Assembly: GCF_024436035.1 (NCBI RefSeq)
Contig: NZ_JANFNG010000026.1
Span: forward strand, 25,706 to 89,705
Direction: 5' to 3'
DNA: 64,000 nucleotides
Source of the DNA: Streptomyces humicola
GTDB taxonomy: Bacteria; Actinomycetota; Actinomycetes; Streptomycetales; Streptomycetaceae
In this document: positions 46,562-55,898 of the stretch, piece by piece
How positions within the stretch are numbered: the first letter of the stretch is position 1
Layout of the letters: every line of letters starts with the position of its first letter
Position numbers and translations under genes: made by a program
The notes under the pieces: generated by a model
The model's input: the letters and a program-made list of their open reading frames with translations, nothing else
Told to the model about the DNA's origin: nothing
The model's database searches: none

Positions 46562-48178
46562 TCACACGATCGGGGGCGCCCCTTCGATCGGGCGTCCGAG
46601 GACTCCGGGGCGACGCTGCCAGGGGTGGGGACCGGAGGGCGGGCGGTATTCGACGCCGAGGGCGTCAAGTCGCCGGTAGTGGGTGTGCATTCGGGCGCTG
46701 AACTGCCTGTAGTCGCGGCCGGCGGGTGCCGGCAGGCGGGACCAGGCGACCTCGGCGAAGGCAGCCAGGCGCGGGAAGGTCATGTAGTCGACGGAGCGGA
46801 CGGAGTCCATCGTCTCGGTCCAGCAGTTGGCCTGCACGCCGATGACGTGGCGCGCCTCGTCCTCGGTCAGCTCGGACGGCACGGGTTCGAAGCGGTAGAC
46901 GTCCTCGAGGGTGCGGACGTATGCGATGGGGACGGGCTCGTCGGGGCCCGCGTCCTGCCGGTAGTCGAGGTAGACGTGCTGCTCGGGGCACATCACCACG
47001 TCATGTCCGGCCCGTGCGGCGGCGATTCCGCCCGCGTAGCCGCGCCAGGACGAGACCGCGGCGCCGTCGGCGAGGCCGCCCTGGAGGATTTCGTCCCAAC
47101 CGATCAGGCGCCGGCCGCGTGCGGCGAGCCAGGTGTCGAAGTGGCGGATGAACCAGCTCTGCAGCGCGTCCTCGTCGGCGAGGCCCAGCTCCTTGATGCG
47201 CGCCTGCGCGGCGGCGGATTCCCGCCACTGCCCCTTCGGGCACTCGTCGCCTCCGATGTGCACGAACGTGGAGGGGAACAGCTCCACCACCTCGGCCAGC
47301 ACGTTCTCGTAGAAGCGGAGGGTGGTGTCGGTGGGGGCGAGGACGTTGGGGTTGACGCCCCAACTGGTCAGCACCGGAAGGGCGGTGGTGTCGACGACGT
47401 CGCTGTTGCCCAGTTCGGGGTAGGCGGCGATGGCGGCCTGCGAGTGGCCGGGGATGTCGATCTCGGGCACGACGGCGACATGCCGTGCGGCGGCGTACGC
47501 GACGATCTCGCGGATGTCCTCCTGCGTGTAGTAGCCGCCGTGCGGCCGTTCGTCCCACAACGGGGAGTCCCTCAGCCCGACCTTGGTACGGGTGCGCCAG
47601 GCACCGACCTCGGTCAGCCGCGGGTAGCGCTTGATCTCGATCCGCCAGCCCTGATCGTCCGTCAGGTGCAGGTGCAGCACGTTCAGCTTGTGCGCGGCGA
47701 GCAGGTCGACACAGCGCAGCACCACGTCCTTGGGCATGAAGTGCCGCGCGACATCGAGCATGAAGCCACGCCAGGCGAACCGCGGCGCGTCCTCGATCGT
47801 GACCTGCGGAATGCACGGCGGGCCGTCGGCGACCGGTGCGCGGCGGAACGCCTCGGGCCCGAGCAGCTGCCGCAGCGTCTGCGCACCCCAGAAGAGCCCG
47901 GCCGCGTCCCCGCCGCGGATCTCGACGCCCGTCCCGCTCACGGCGAGACGGTACTCCTCGACGGCGAGCGCGTCGTCGACAAGCAGGGTGATGGTGTCCG
48001 CCGCTCCGCTCACGCCCGGCGGCAGCGCGAGCCCGTAGGCGGCGCCGACCGTGGCCCGCAGCCACCGTTCGGTGCCGCCGGTGCCGGGCCCGGCCGCGAG
48101 AGCGGTGTGCGCACCGAGACGAAAGGGCTCGCCGTCGTCCTGCACCTGGGCGCCGCGCGGCGCGGGGATGAGGTCCAT
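46562..48178 (-). CDS. beta-N-acetylhexosaminidase (GH20)
   Basis: 538 residues from an ATG at 48178. The GH20b domain comes first (DTITLLVDDALAVEEYRLAV), then the catalytic TIM barrel: FAWRGFMLDVARHFMP, LNVLHLHLTDDQGWRIEIKR, and TFVHIGGDECPKGQWRES near 310 with the Asp-Glu catalytic pair. No signal peptide is evident, so it probably acts on chitobiose or muropeptide-derived sugars in the cytosol. A DasR-like site lies just upstream, linking it to the GlcNAc regulon with nagF/nagE2. Confidence 0.93.
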   Translation of the reverse strand: MDLIPAPRGAQVQDDGEPFRLGAHTALAAGPGTGGTERWLRATVGAAYGLALPPGVSGAADTITLLVDDALAVEEYRLAVSGTGVEIRGGDAAGLFWGAQTLRQLLGPEAFRRAPVADGPPCIPQVTIEDAPRFAWRGFMLDVARHFMPKDVVLRCVDLLAAHKLNVLHLHLTDDQGWRIEIKRYPRLTEVGAWRTRTKVGLRDSPLWDERPHGGYYTQEDIREIVAYAAARHVAVVPEIDIPGHSQAAIAAYPELGNSDVVDTTALPVLTSWGVNPNVLAPTDTTLRFYENVLAEVVELFPSTFVHIGGDECPKGQWRESAAAQARIKELGLADEDALQSWFIRHFDTWLAARGRRLIGWDEILQGGLADGAAVSSWRGYAGGIAAARAGHDVVMCPEQHVYLDYRQDAGPDEPVPIAYVRTLEDVYRFEPVPSELTEDEARHVIGVQANCWTETMDSVRSVDYMTFPRLAAFAEVAWSRLPAPAGRDYRQFSARMHTHYRRLDALGVEYRPPSGPHPWQRRPGVLGRPIEGAPPIV

Positions 48179-48205
48179 GGCCTCATCCTGCCGCGCCGGC
48201 TCCCG

Positions 48206-48221
48206 GCTGGACTAGACCTCT
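48206..48221. promoter_or_regulatory. DasR-like operator upstream of the GH20 gene
   Basis: GCTGGACTAGACCTCT matches the dre consensus at about 13 of 16 positions, including the central CTAGAC. It lies 28 bp upstream of the hexosaminidase start, in the position of a promoter-overlapping operator. Confidence 0.55.
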
Positions 48222-48242
48222 ACGCCATGGAGGCGACGAAGC

Positions 48243-48536
48243 CTACTTCTTGCCGCCCTTGCCGCCCTTGTCTCCGTCCCCGCCGCCGACCTCCATCGAC
48301 TCGAAGATCTCCTTGCACATCGGGCAGACCGGGTACTTCTTCGGGTCCCGGCCGGGGACCCAGACCTTCCCGCAGAGCGCGACCACAGGGGACCCGGAGA
48401 GCGCGCTCTCCATGATCTTGTCCTTCTGGACGTAGTGGGCGAAGCGCTCGTGGTCCCCGTCGCCGTGCGACACCTGTGGTGTCGGTTCGACCAGGGTTCC
48501 GGTACCCGCGCCGCGCTCGGGCTCAAGAGTGCTCAT
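48243..48536 (-). CDS. DUF3039 family protein
   Basis: 97 residues from an ATG at 48536. The middle matches DUF3039: HERFAHYVQKDKIMESALSG, then a probable zinc ribbon with CGKVWVPGRDPKKYPVCPMC and KEIFESM. The N-terminal 27 residues are variable and the end is Gly/Lys-rich. The family is limited to actinobacteria and is of unknown role; the metal-binding Cys/His layout suggests a small structural zinc protein. It is 28 bp downstream of the YqgE gene in the same direction. Confidence 0.9.
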   Translation of the reverse strand: MSTLEPERGAGTGTLVEPTPQVSHGDGDHERFAHYVQKDKIMESALSGSPVVALCGKVWVPGRDPKKYPVCPMCKEIFESMEVGGGDGDKGGKGGKK

Positions 48537-48564
48537 GCCGACCAAGCCTAAATGAAGGACCGGA

Positions 48565-49143
48565 CTAATTGAGAGATGGATCGTCCGGGTACGTGGCCAC
48601 CATCGCCAGCTCGTTGCGCTGCCGCCGCAGCACCGAGCGCCACAGCCGCTCCGGGTCCGGCGAGGAGACGTCACCCGGCTCGGACTCCACCACGTACCAG
48701 GCGCCTTCCACCAGCTCGTCCTCCAGCTGTCCCGGGCCCCAGCCCGAGTAGCCGGCAAAGATCCGCAGGGAGCCGAGCTCGGCGGCGAGCAGCTCCGGCG
48801 GCGCCTCGAGGTCCACCAGGCCGATCGCGCCGTGCACCCGCCGCCAGCCCAGCGGCTCGCCCTCCTCACCGTCTTGGGGCTCCCCAGGCACCACGGCCAG
48901 GCCGAGCGCCGAGTCCAGCGAGACGGGCCCGCCCTGGAAGACCACCTGCGGCGTTCCGGCGAGTTGTGCCCACGACTCCAGCACGTCACCGACGCCCACC
49001 GGCGTCGGCCGGTTCAGGACGACACCGAGCGACCCCTCCTCGTCGTGGTCGAGGAGGAGCACCACAGCCCGGTCGAAATTCGGGTCCGCGAGGGCCGGTG
49101 TCGCAACCAGCAGCCGACCGGTGAGCGAGGACACCTCCGTCAT
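48565..49143 (-). CDS. YqgE/AlgH family protein
   Basis: 192 residues from the ATG at 49143; a start at 49161 is possible. The family pattern is full length: LTGRLLVATPALADPNFDRA, VVLNRPTPVGVGDVL, VVFQGGPVSLDSALGLAV and RIFAGYSGWGPGQLEDEL with WYVVESEPGDV. The fold is known but its biochemical role is not; pseudomonad AlgH affects alginate genes. It is probably co-transcribed with the DUF3039 gene and is divergent from murA. Confidence 0.93.
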   Translation of the reverse strand: MTEVSSLTGRLLVATPALADPNFDRAVVLLLDHDEEGSLGVVLNRPTPVGVGDVLESWAQLAGTPQVVFQGGPVSLDSALGLAVVPGEPQDGEEGEPLGWRRVHGAIGLVDLEAPPELLAAELGSLRIFAGYSGWGPGQLEDELVEGAWYVVESEPGDVSSPDPERLWRSVLRRQRNELAMVATYPDDPSLN

Positions 49144-49354
49144 GACCACATGATCCCGCATCCTGGCGCGTCACGGGCAGTTCTCGCCGGGCAGATCGGC
49201 GCGGTGGGCTCGCAGGGGGCTCGCTGTGACCTCGCGGTGCGGCGCGTATGCGCTGGGTGATGGAGCCGGGTGCAGCCCTCTGGCGTACGCAAGTGGCGTA
49301 TGTAACAAGGCCGTGACGAGTGCGAGAGGCCTGAGCGGGAAGGCGTGCCCCGTC

Positions 49355-49386
49355 TTGACGGGGGTGGTCGTGCGGGCCATTAACAT
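49355..49386 (+). promoter_or_regulatory. candidate murA promoter
   Basis: TTGACG at 49355-49360 and TAACAT at 49381-49386 (20 bp apart), or CATTAA at 49379 (18 bp). It lies 110 bp upstream of the murA start in the 352-bp gap between yqgE and murA, which otherwise shows only short GCGTAYGC repeats near 49238-49300. Confidence 0.5.
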
Positions 49387-49495
49387 TTCCCCGGTGCCCG
49401 CTGCGGAATCCGTCAGTTCGCGGGCCGTAGACCGTACAGAGGCGGCAACGAACCCCGCCTTCCCTGTCCTGCCCCTCTCCAGGAACGCGAGCCCC

Positions 49496-50845
49496 ATGAC
49501 CGACGACATCCTCCTTGTCCACGGCGGAACCCCGCTCGAGGGCGAGATCCGTGTCCGTGGTGCGAAGAATCTCGTGCCCAAGGCCATGGTGGCCGCCCTG
49601 CTCGGCGGCGAGCCGAGCCGGCTGCGCAATGTGCCGGACATCCGCGACGTGCGCGTGGTCCGCGGCCTGCTCCAGCTGCACGGCGTCACCGTCAGCCCTG
49701 GAGAGGAGCCCGGCGAGCTGATCCTCGACCCGTCGCACGTGGAGAGCGCGAACGTGGCGGACATCGATGCGCACGCCGGCTCCTCGCGCATCCCGATCCT
49801 GTTCTGCGGGCCGCTGCTGCACCGGCTCGGGCACGCGTTCATCCCCGGCCTCGGTGGCTGCGACATCGGCGGCCGGCCGATCGACTTCCACTTCGAGGTA
49901 CTGCGGCAGTTCGGCGCGGTCATCGAGAAGCGCCCCGAGGGCCAGTACCTGGAGGCCCCGCAGCGGCTGCGCGGCGCCAAGATCCGACTGCCCTACCCGT
50001 CGGTGGGCGCGACCGAGCAGGTACTGCTCACCGCGGTGCTCGCCGAGGGCGTCACCGAACTGTCGAACGCGGCCGTCGAGCCCGAGATCGAGGACCTGAT
50101 CTGCGTCCTGCAGAAAATGGGCGCGATCATCTCGATGGACACCGACCGGACCATCCGGATCACCGGCGTCGACCACCTCGGCGGCTACACCCACGGCGCG
50201 CTCCCCGACCGGCTGGAGGCGGCCTCCTGGGCGAGTGCGGCCCTGGCGACCAAGGGCAATGTCTACGTGCGCGGCGCCAGCCAGCGCGAGATGATGACGT
50301 TCCTCAACACCTACCGCAAGGTCGGCGGCGCCTTCGAGATCGACGACGAGGGCATCCGCTTCTGGCACCCCGGAGGCGCGCTCAGCGCGATCGCGCTGGA
50401 GACGGACGTCCACCCCGGCTTCCAGACCGACTGGCAGCAGCCGCTGGTCGTCGCCCTGACCCAGGCGTCGGGCCTGTCGATCGTGCACGAAACGGTGTAC
50501 GAATCGCGGCTGGGCTTCACCGAGGCGCTCAACCAGATGGGCGCGCACATCCAGCTCTACCGCGAGTGCCTCGGCGGCACGCCGTGCCGCTTCGGTCAGC
50601 GCAATTTCCTGCACTCCGCGGTCGTGTCCGGGCCCACGAAGCTGCAGGGTGCCGACCTGGTCATCCCGGACCTGCGCGGCGGCTTCTCGTACCTGATCGC
50701 GGCCCTGGCCGCGGAGGGCACCTCACGGGTGCACGGCATCGACCTGATCAACCGCGGCTACGAGAACTTCCTCGCCAAGCTGAAGGCGCTGGGCGGCCAC
50801 GTCGAACTGCCCGCACCCCTGGTGCCCGCACAGACGCGCGCGTGA
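49496..50845 (+). CDS. murA: UDP-N-acetylglucosamine 1-carboxyvinyltransferase
   Basis: 449 residues from the ATG at 49496. It is an EPSP-synthase-fold enzyme: RGAKNLVPKAMVAALLGGEP at the start and the catalytic loop GLGGCDIGGRPIDFH with Cys near 121, the residue that fosfomycin alkylates. QREMMTFLNTYRKVGG and DLRGGFSYLIAALAAEG follow. It adds enolpyruvate from PEP to UDP-GlcNAc, the first step of peptidoglycan synthesis. The length and sequence fit the main streptomycete MurA. Confidence 0.95.
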   Translation: MTDDILLVHGGTPLEGEIRVRGAKNLVPKAMVAALLGGEPSRLRNVPDIRDVRVVRGLLQLHGVTVSPGEEPGELILDPSHVESANVADIDAHAGSSRIPILFCGPLLHRLGHAFIPGLGGCDIGGRPIDFHFEVLRQFGAVIEKRPEGQYLEAPQRLRGAKIRLPYPSVGATEQVLLTAVLAEGVTELSNAAVEPEIEDLICVLQKMGAIISMDTDRTIRITGVDHLGGYTHGALPDRLEAASWASAALATKGNVYVRGASQREMMTFLNTYRKVGGAFEIDDEGIRFWHPGGALSAIALETDVHPGFQTDWQQPLVVALTQASGLSIVHETVYESRLGFTEALNQMGAHIQLYRECLGGTPCRFGQRNFLHSAVVSGPTKLQGADLVIPDLRGGFSYLIAALAAEGTSRVHGIDLINRGYENFLAKLKALGGHVELPAPLVPAQTRA

Positions 50846-50878
50846 CGGCAGGACGTTCGACCGTACGAAAAAGAGAAG

Positions 50879-50919
50879 CGCCAGGGGCGGCCATCCCGAC
50901 GGGGTGGCCGCCCCTGGCG
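50879..50919. terminator. strong bidirectional terminator
   Basis: CGCCAGGGGCGGCCATCCC with its near-perfect complement across a 3-base loop, between the convergent murA and hupA genes. Confidence 0.9.
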
Positions 50920-50951
50920 TTGGCGCCGGGCATCATTCCGGCGCCGGGCCA

Positions 50952-51233
50952 TCACTTGCCCTTGGCGGCTTCCTTGAGCTTGGAGCCCGCGGCAACCTTC
51001 ACGCTGTAGCCGGCCGGGATCTGGATCGGGTCGCCGGTCTGCGGGTTGCGCGCGGTGCGAGCCGCACGATGGGTGCGCTCGAAGGTCAGGAAGCCGGGGA
51101 TGGTGACCTTCTCGTCGCCCTTGGCGACGACCTCGCCCACGACCTCGGCGAAAGCGCCCAGAACGGCGTCGGCGTCCTTTCGGGTCACCTCTGCGCGCTC
51201 GGACAGAGCGGCCACCAGCTCACTGCGGTTCAT
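50952..51233 (-). CDS. hupA: HU-type nucleoid protein
   Basis: 93 residues from the ATG at 51233 with GGGAG seven bases upstream. It is a plain HU without the long Lys-rich tail of HupS: MNRSELVAALSERAEVTRKD, GFLTFERTHRAARTARNPQT with the DNA-binding arm, and IQIPAGYSVKVAAGSKLKEA. It bends and compacts DNA as a dimer. Streptomycetes have a vegetative HupA of this size and a spore HupS; the name is given on that basis. Confidence 0.95.
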   Translation of the reverse strand: MNRSELVAALSERAEVTRKDADAVLGAFAEVVGEVVAKGDEKVTIPGFLTFERTHRAARTARNPQTGDPIQIPAGYSVKVAAGSKLKEAAKGK

Positions 51234-51599
51234 ATTCGTACTCCCGTGTTCTTCTTGCCGATGAGGCGTGAGTTTGAAGCCGATGCTGCCAGGCCCCTCG
51301 GACACTCACGGGCCCGGGGCTGCCGCAATAACCTCTCGCCCGGATACGCATCCTGCACGTACCTGCGGCGGGAAAGCCAATCCGGCACCCGAGAGAGTCA
51401 CACGAAAAGCGCCACTGCGACGGCTTGGTGACGCTCCGTCCGCTCCTGACAGCGCAGCGAAGGGTTTGTCCGGCCGCGGCTGCCGCTCACCATAGGGCTT
51501 CCGGCAGCCCCGGCCTCGCGCGACGCGCGGGCGCGCACCGGCCTGCGAGCAGCCGGCCGCCGCGCGGCGAGCGGGGCGTGAGCAGGACGTCACGTCCCG
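51234..51599. other. 366-bp intergenic region
   Basis: Contains the hupA promoter region near 51240-51420 and an inverted repeat (GGCTGCCG/CGGCAGCC, 51478-51509) that may end the malic enzyme transcript. No gene seen. Confidence 0.5.
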
Positions 51600-53042
51600 T
51601 TACTGCACGGCCCCCGGGACCGAGTGCGGAGCCGCGAGACCGTGTGCCTTGGCGGCCTCGCGAACCGCACCAGCGACAGCACCCGCCACCTTGTCATTGA
51701 AGACGCTGGGGATGATGTAGTTCGCGTTGATCTCGTCGTCGGCCACGACATCGGCCAGTGCACCCGCCGCGGCCAGCATCATGTCGGTATTCACGGTACG
51801 CGACTGGGCGTCCAGCAGGCCACGGAAGACGCCGGGGAAGACCAGCACGTTGTTGATCTGGTTGGGGAAGTCGCTGCGGCCCGTGGCGACCACGGCGGCC
51901 GTCGCACGGGCCACGCTCGGCTCGACTTCGGGGTCGGGGTTGGCGAGCGCGAAGACGATCGCGTCGTCCGCCATGGCCGCGACGTCGTCGCCGCCCAGGA
52001 CGTTCGGCGCGGAGACGCCGATGAAGACGTCGGCGCTGCGCACGGCCTGCCGGAGCGTGCCGGTGACGTTCTCGGGGTTGGTGTTGTCGGCGATCCAGCG
52101 CAGCGGGGAGTCGGGGTCGGCGTCCACCAGGTCGGTACGGCCGCTGTGCACGACGCCGTGGATGTCGGCGACGACGGCGTGCTTGACGCCCGCGGCGAGC
52201 AGCAGCTTCAGGATCGCCGTACCGGCCGCGCCCGCTCCGGACATGACGACCCGTACGTCCTCGATCTTCTTGCCGACCACGCGCAGCGCGTTGGTGAGCG
52301 CGGCGAGCACGACGATCGCGGTGCCGTGCTGGTCGTCGTGGAAGACGGGGATGTCGAGGGCCTCGCGCAGCCGCGCCTCGATCTCGAAGCAGCGCGGGGC
52401 GGAGATGTCCTCCAGGTTGATGCCGGCGAAGCCGGGGGCGATCGCCTTGACGATCTCGACGATCGCGTCGGTGTCCTGCGTGTCGAGGCAGATCGGCCAG
52501 GCGTCGATGCCGGCGAAGCGCTTGAAGAGGGCCGCCTTGCCCTCCATCACGGGCAGCGCGGCCTTGGGGCCGATGTTGCCGAGGCCCAGGACGGCGGAGC
52601 CGTCGGTGACGACGGCGACGCTGTTGCGTTTGATGGTCAGCCGGCGGGCGTCGTCGGGGTTGGCGGCGATCGCCATGCACACGCGGGCGACGCCGGGGGT
52701 GTAGACCATAGACAGGTCGTCACGGTTGCGGATGGGATGCTTGGACGCCATCTCGATCTTGCCGCCGAGGTGCATCAGGAACGTACGGTCGGAGACCTTT
52801 CCGATCACCAGACCATCGATCTCGTTCAGTTTGTGCACGATCTCGTCGGCGTGCGCGGTGGACGTGGCGGCAATGGTCACGTCGATGCGCAGCTTCTCGT
52901 GGCCGGAGGCGGTGACGTCGAGGCCGGTGACCGAGCCGCCGGACGATTCCACCGCCGTGGTGAGCTGGCTGACGGCGGTCCCGCTCGCGGGGACCTCCAG
53001 TCGGACCGTGATCGAGTACGAGACGCTCGGCGCCGTTGCCAT
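51600..53042 (-). CDS. NAD(P)-dependent malic enzyme with ACT domain
   Basis: 480 residues from the ATG at 53042. The N-terminal 80 residues are an ACT-like regulatory domain (SITVRLEVPASGTAVSQLTT). The malic enzyme core follows: DLSMVYTPGVARVCMAIAA, KRNSVAVVTDGSAVLGLGNI, PVFHDDQHGTAIVVLAAL (metal and substrate), and the nucleotide fold VVMSGAGAAGTAILKLLL. It decarboxylates malate to pyruvate. S. coelicolor has one NAD and one NADP enzyme; the cofactor here is not settled by sequence alone, though position suggests the NAD form. Confidence 0.93.
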   Translation of the reverse strand: MATAPSVSYSITVRLEVPASGTAVSQLTTAVESSGGSVTGLDVTASGHEKLRIDVTIAATSTAHADEIVHKLNEIDGLVIGKVSDRTFLMHLGGKIEMASKHPIRNRDDLSMVYTPGVARVCMAIAANPDDARRLTIKRNSVAVVTDGSAVLGLGNIGPKAALPVMEGKAALFKRFAGIDAWPICLDTQDTDAIVEIVKAIAPGFAGINLEDISAPRCFEIEARLREALDIPVFHDDQHGTAIVVLAALTNALRVVGKKIEDVRVVMSGAGAAGTAILKLLLAAGVKHAVVADIHGVVHSGRTDLVDADPDSPLRWIADNTNPENVTGTLRQAVRSADVFIGVSAPNVLGGDDVAAMADDAIVFALANPDPEVEPSVARATAAVVATGRSDFPNQINNVLVFPGVFRGLLDAQSRTVNTDMMLAAAGALADVVADDEINANYIIPSVFNDKVAGAVAGAVREAAKAHGLAAPHSVPGAVQ

Positions 53043-53369
53043 GCCGACATTCCTCCGCTTTTCCGTGTCGTGTCCATGGATCGGCCACGAGACTCCCCGA
53101 TCGTCCCACCTACCGCCGGGTAGGGGATAACCGACCCCAGGCGCCGGAAGGACATTTCCACGATACGAGATGCCCTTGAGCGGACCGTCGGCGGGACCCG
53201 GTTCCGGACACGTGATCCGACAATTTCCGTCAACGGAATGGTCGGCCCGCGGCATTTGTTAGTCTGGGTGCGGCACCGGCTCGATCCAAGCCCCCGGGCC
53301 CAACCATTGTCGCTACGAGCGACCGCTAGCCGCGAGGCGAGCATGGCGGGTCGGTGTCGCCAAAGCGTG
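53043..53369. other. intergenic region, possible short plus-strand transcript
   Basis: Holds the malic enzyme leader. On the plus strand a TTAGTC element near 53258 is followed by a 100-bp stretch and then by a perfect terminator at 53370-53403. This might be a small RNA or small-ORF unit. A frame starting ATGGCGGGTCGG at 53343 runs through the terminator and is not convincing. Confidence 0.35.
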
Positions 53370-53403
53370 AAGGGCCCTCTTCCCCGGTGGGGAGGGCCCT
53401 TCG
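53370..53403. terminator. terminator between HelD and malic enzyme genes
   Basis: GAAGGGCCCTC and GAGGGCCCTTC form an 11-bp stem around TTCCCCGGTGGG. It would stop helD transcription (minus strand) and any plus-strand transcript. Confidence 0.88.
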
Positions 53404-53429
53404 GCGTGTGTGTGCACGCGTGTTCAGTG

Positions 53430-55802
53430 TCAGTCGCGCAGCAGGTCCGGCACGCCGTTCGCGTCCGGCAGGTCGCGCTCGCCGCAGACCACCGTCAACT
53501 GCTGCGTCGCCCGCGTCAGCGCCACATACAACACCCGCAACCCGGCCGGTGATTCGTCGGCGATCTCGGCCGGCGAGACCACCACCGTCGCGTCGTACTC
53601 CAGGCCCTTCGCCTCCAGGCTGCCGAGCGGCACGACGCGGTCGCCGAGGCCCGCGAGCCACTCGCGCGCCTCGGGGCGGCGCCCCATCGCCACCACGACG
53701 CCGACGGTGCCCTCGACCTCGTCCAGCAGCCGCTGTGCCGCGCGCCGCACCTCAGGCCCCAACTCGCCGCCGGCGACGGTGAATCGGGGCATCACACCCG
53801 TCGAACGCACGGCGGACGGCGAGGGCATACCCGGCATCGCAAGCCGCAGCACCTTGTCGGCGAGCTCCGCGATCTCGGCAGGGTTGCGGTAGTTGACGGT
53901 CAGTGTGAAGCGACGCCGTGGGCGCGCGCCGAGCGCGTCGTCCCGCGCACGCGCCGCCTCCTCCGGGTCGCTCCACGAACTCTGCGCAGGATCGCCGACA
54001 ATCGTCCAGGTGGCGCTCGTGCCGCGCCGCGCGACCATGCGCCACTGCATGGGCGTCAGATCCTGCGCCTCGTCGACGATCACATGGGCGTACTCGGTGC
54101 GCTCCCGCTCCAGCGACTCCGCACGGCTGCGGCTTCGCCCGCCGCCGTACATCCGCTCGGCGTACGTCGTCACCTCCTCCAGGCCCGTCAGCTCGTCGAG
54201 CGGGTCGACCTCACGCGGCGCAACCGGCTTCGGCGGGGCGCCGAGCAGCACCCGCAACTCGTCGAGGAGCGCCACGTCGTGCACACTCAAGCTGCCGCCG
54301 CCGTCGACGGCGAGACGGCTCAGGGAGCGCGCCACGAGCCGCACCTCGCGCTGGTTCAGCAACCGGCGCGACCACCGGCCGAGCCTGCGCTCGTCGGCCA
54401 TCGCGGCGAGCACCCGCCGCGGGGTGAGCACCGGCCACCACGCCGCCAGGAAATCGGTGAACTCCTGCTCGATGGAGACGTCCTCGTCGAAACCTTCCCG
54501 CGCCTCGGCGATCAGCTCGGGGTCGACCAGGTGGCGGCCGCGCGCAGACTCCTCCCACCGCCCCCGCCCGGCCTTCCCCCACAGCGCGTCGAGCAGCAGC
54601 CGACGGGCGCGCGGACGCATCAGGTTCAGCGGCGCGGTGCCGCCGAGCACGCTGCGGCGGATCTGCGCCAGCTCCCGTTCGTCCAGCTCCAGCCGGCGGC
54701 CGAACGCCACGACCCGCAGCGATCTGGGCACCTCGCCCCCGAGGTCGAGCGCGCCGCGCGCGGCTCGCCGCAGCACGGAGACCATCCGGGACGAGCCCTT
54801 GACGCGCGCCACCGCCGGTTCGTCGTAGGTGTCGGCCTCGGCGCCCTCCACCAGCGAGCCGACCGCACGGATCGCGACCTGCCCCTCCTCGCCGAGCGAC
54901 GGCAGCACGCCCTCGGTGTACGAGACGAGCAGCGGGGTGGGGCTGACCACCAGGATCCCGCCAGCGTAGCGGCGCCGGTCCCGGTAGAGCAGGTAGGCGG
55001 CACGGTGCAGGGCGACCGCGGTCTTGCCGGTGCCGGGGCCGCCGGTGACCTCGGTGACGCCGGGGGCGGGGGCGCGGATAACGGTGTCCTGCTCGGCCTG
55101 GATGCTCGCCACGATGTCGCGCATGGTGTGGCTGCGGGCGCGGCCGAGCGAGGCCATCAGCGCGCCGTCGCCGATGACGCAGAGCTCCTCGCCGTCGAGG
55201 GTGGCGGTCAGCTCCGGGCGCATCAGATCGTCCTCGACCCCGAGGACGCGACGCCCCTTGCTGCGGATGACGCGGCGGCGCACGACCCGGCCGGGGTCCT
55301 TGGGCGTGGAGCGGTAGAACGGCGCGGCCGCGGGGGCGCGCCAGTCGATGACCAGCGGGGCGTAGTCGGCGTCGAGGACGCCGAGGCGGCCGATGTGCAG
55401 CGTTTCGGCGATCTCGGCGCGGTTGCCGGGGCCGACGGCGTCCTCGGCTACCTCGGTGGCGGTGTAGGCGCCGTCCGGGCCGCGCTTGCCGTCCTTGCCG
55501 CGCAGCAGGTCGATGCGGCCGAAGAGGAAGTCCTCGAACTCCGCGTTGAGCCGCTGGAGGTGCACCGCGGCCTGGTAGACCTGGGCGTCACGCTCGGCGA
55601 GCGCCCCGGGCGTGCCGACCTGGCCGCGCTTCTCGGCATCGTCGACGAGGAACTCGGCCTCGTGGATCTTCTCCTCGAGGCGCCGGTAGACACGGTCGAG
55701 GTGGACCTGCTCGACGGCGACCTCCCTGGCGGGCGCCGCGGGCTCCTGCTGGGTACGGGCTCCCGCCTCCTGCGCTCCCACGCGAGGACCCCCTTCTGAC
55801 AT
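53430..55802 (-). CDS. helD: HelD-type UvrD/Rep-like ATPase (RNA polymerase recycling)
   Basis: 790 residues from the ATG at 55802. The N-terminal coiled coil (VYRRLEEKIHEAEFLVDDAE) is the arm that inserts into RNA polymerase in HelD structures. Helicase motifs: GGPGTGKTAVALHRAAYLLY near 255, VIVDEAQDLTPMQWRMVARR near 575, TIVGDPAQS, NYRNPAEIAELA and VVSPAEIADE..LYVALTRATQ at the end. HelD removes stalled polymerase from DNA; the actinobacterial class II group includes rifampicin-protective members (HelR). I saw no rifampicin-associated element upstream. Confidence 0.93.
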   Translation of the reverse strand: MSEGGPRVGAQEAGARTQQEPAAPAREVAVEQVHLDRVYRRLEEKIHEAEFLVDDAEKRGQVGTPGALAERDAQVYQAAVHLQRLNAEFEDFLFGRIDLLRGKDGKRGPDGAYTATEVAEDAVGPGNRAEIAETLHIGRLGVLDADYAPLVIDWRAPAAAPFYRSTPKDPGRVVRRRVIRSKGRRVLGVEDDLMRPELTATLDGEELCVIGDGALMASLGRARSHTMRDIVASIQAEQDTVIRAPAPGVTEVTGGPGTGKTAVALHRAAYLLYRDRRRYAGGILVVSPTPLLVSYTEGVLPSLGEEGQVAIRAVGSLVEGAEADTYDEPAVARVKGSSRMVSVLRRAARGALDLGGEVPRSLRVVAFGRRLELDERELAQIRRSVLGGTAPLNLMRPRARRLLLDALWGKAGRGRWEESARGRHLVDPELIAEAREGFDEDVSIEQEFTDFLAAWWPVLTPRRVLAAMADERRLGRWSRRLLNQREVRLVARSLSRLAVDGGGSLSVHDVALLDELRVLLGAPPKPVAPREVDPLDELTGLEEVTTYAERMYGGGRSRSRAESLERERTEYAHVIVDEAQDLTPMQWRMVARRGTSATWTIVGDPAQSSWSDPEEAARARDDALGARPRRRFTLTVNYRNPAEIAELADKVLRLAMPGMPSPSAVRSTGVMPRFTVAGGELGPEVRRAAQRLLDEVEGTVGVVVAMGRRPEAREWLAGLGDRVVPLGSLEAKGLEYDATVVVSPAEIADESPAGLRVLYVALTRATQQLTVVCGERDLPDANGVPDLLRD

Positions 55803-55898
55803 GCGTTGCTCTGCTCCGTTCCATGCGGGGAGCAGCCTGCAACCGTACGCGAAGGGGGCGGGTAAGTGCACGTGGTGGCCGTGAGCGACGCACGAGGA

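Noticed and set aside
55803..55898. Rifampicin-associated element upstream of helD
   Set aside because: I looked for the inverted repeat of about 19 bp known from rifampicin-inducible genes, and no matching palindrome is present. The helD call rests on the protein alone.
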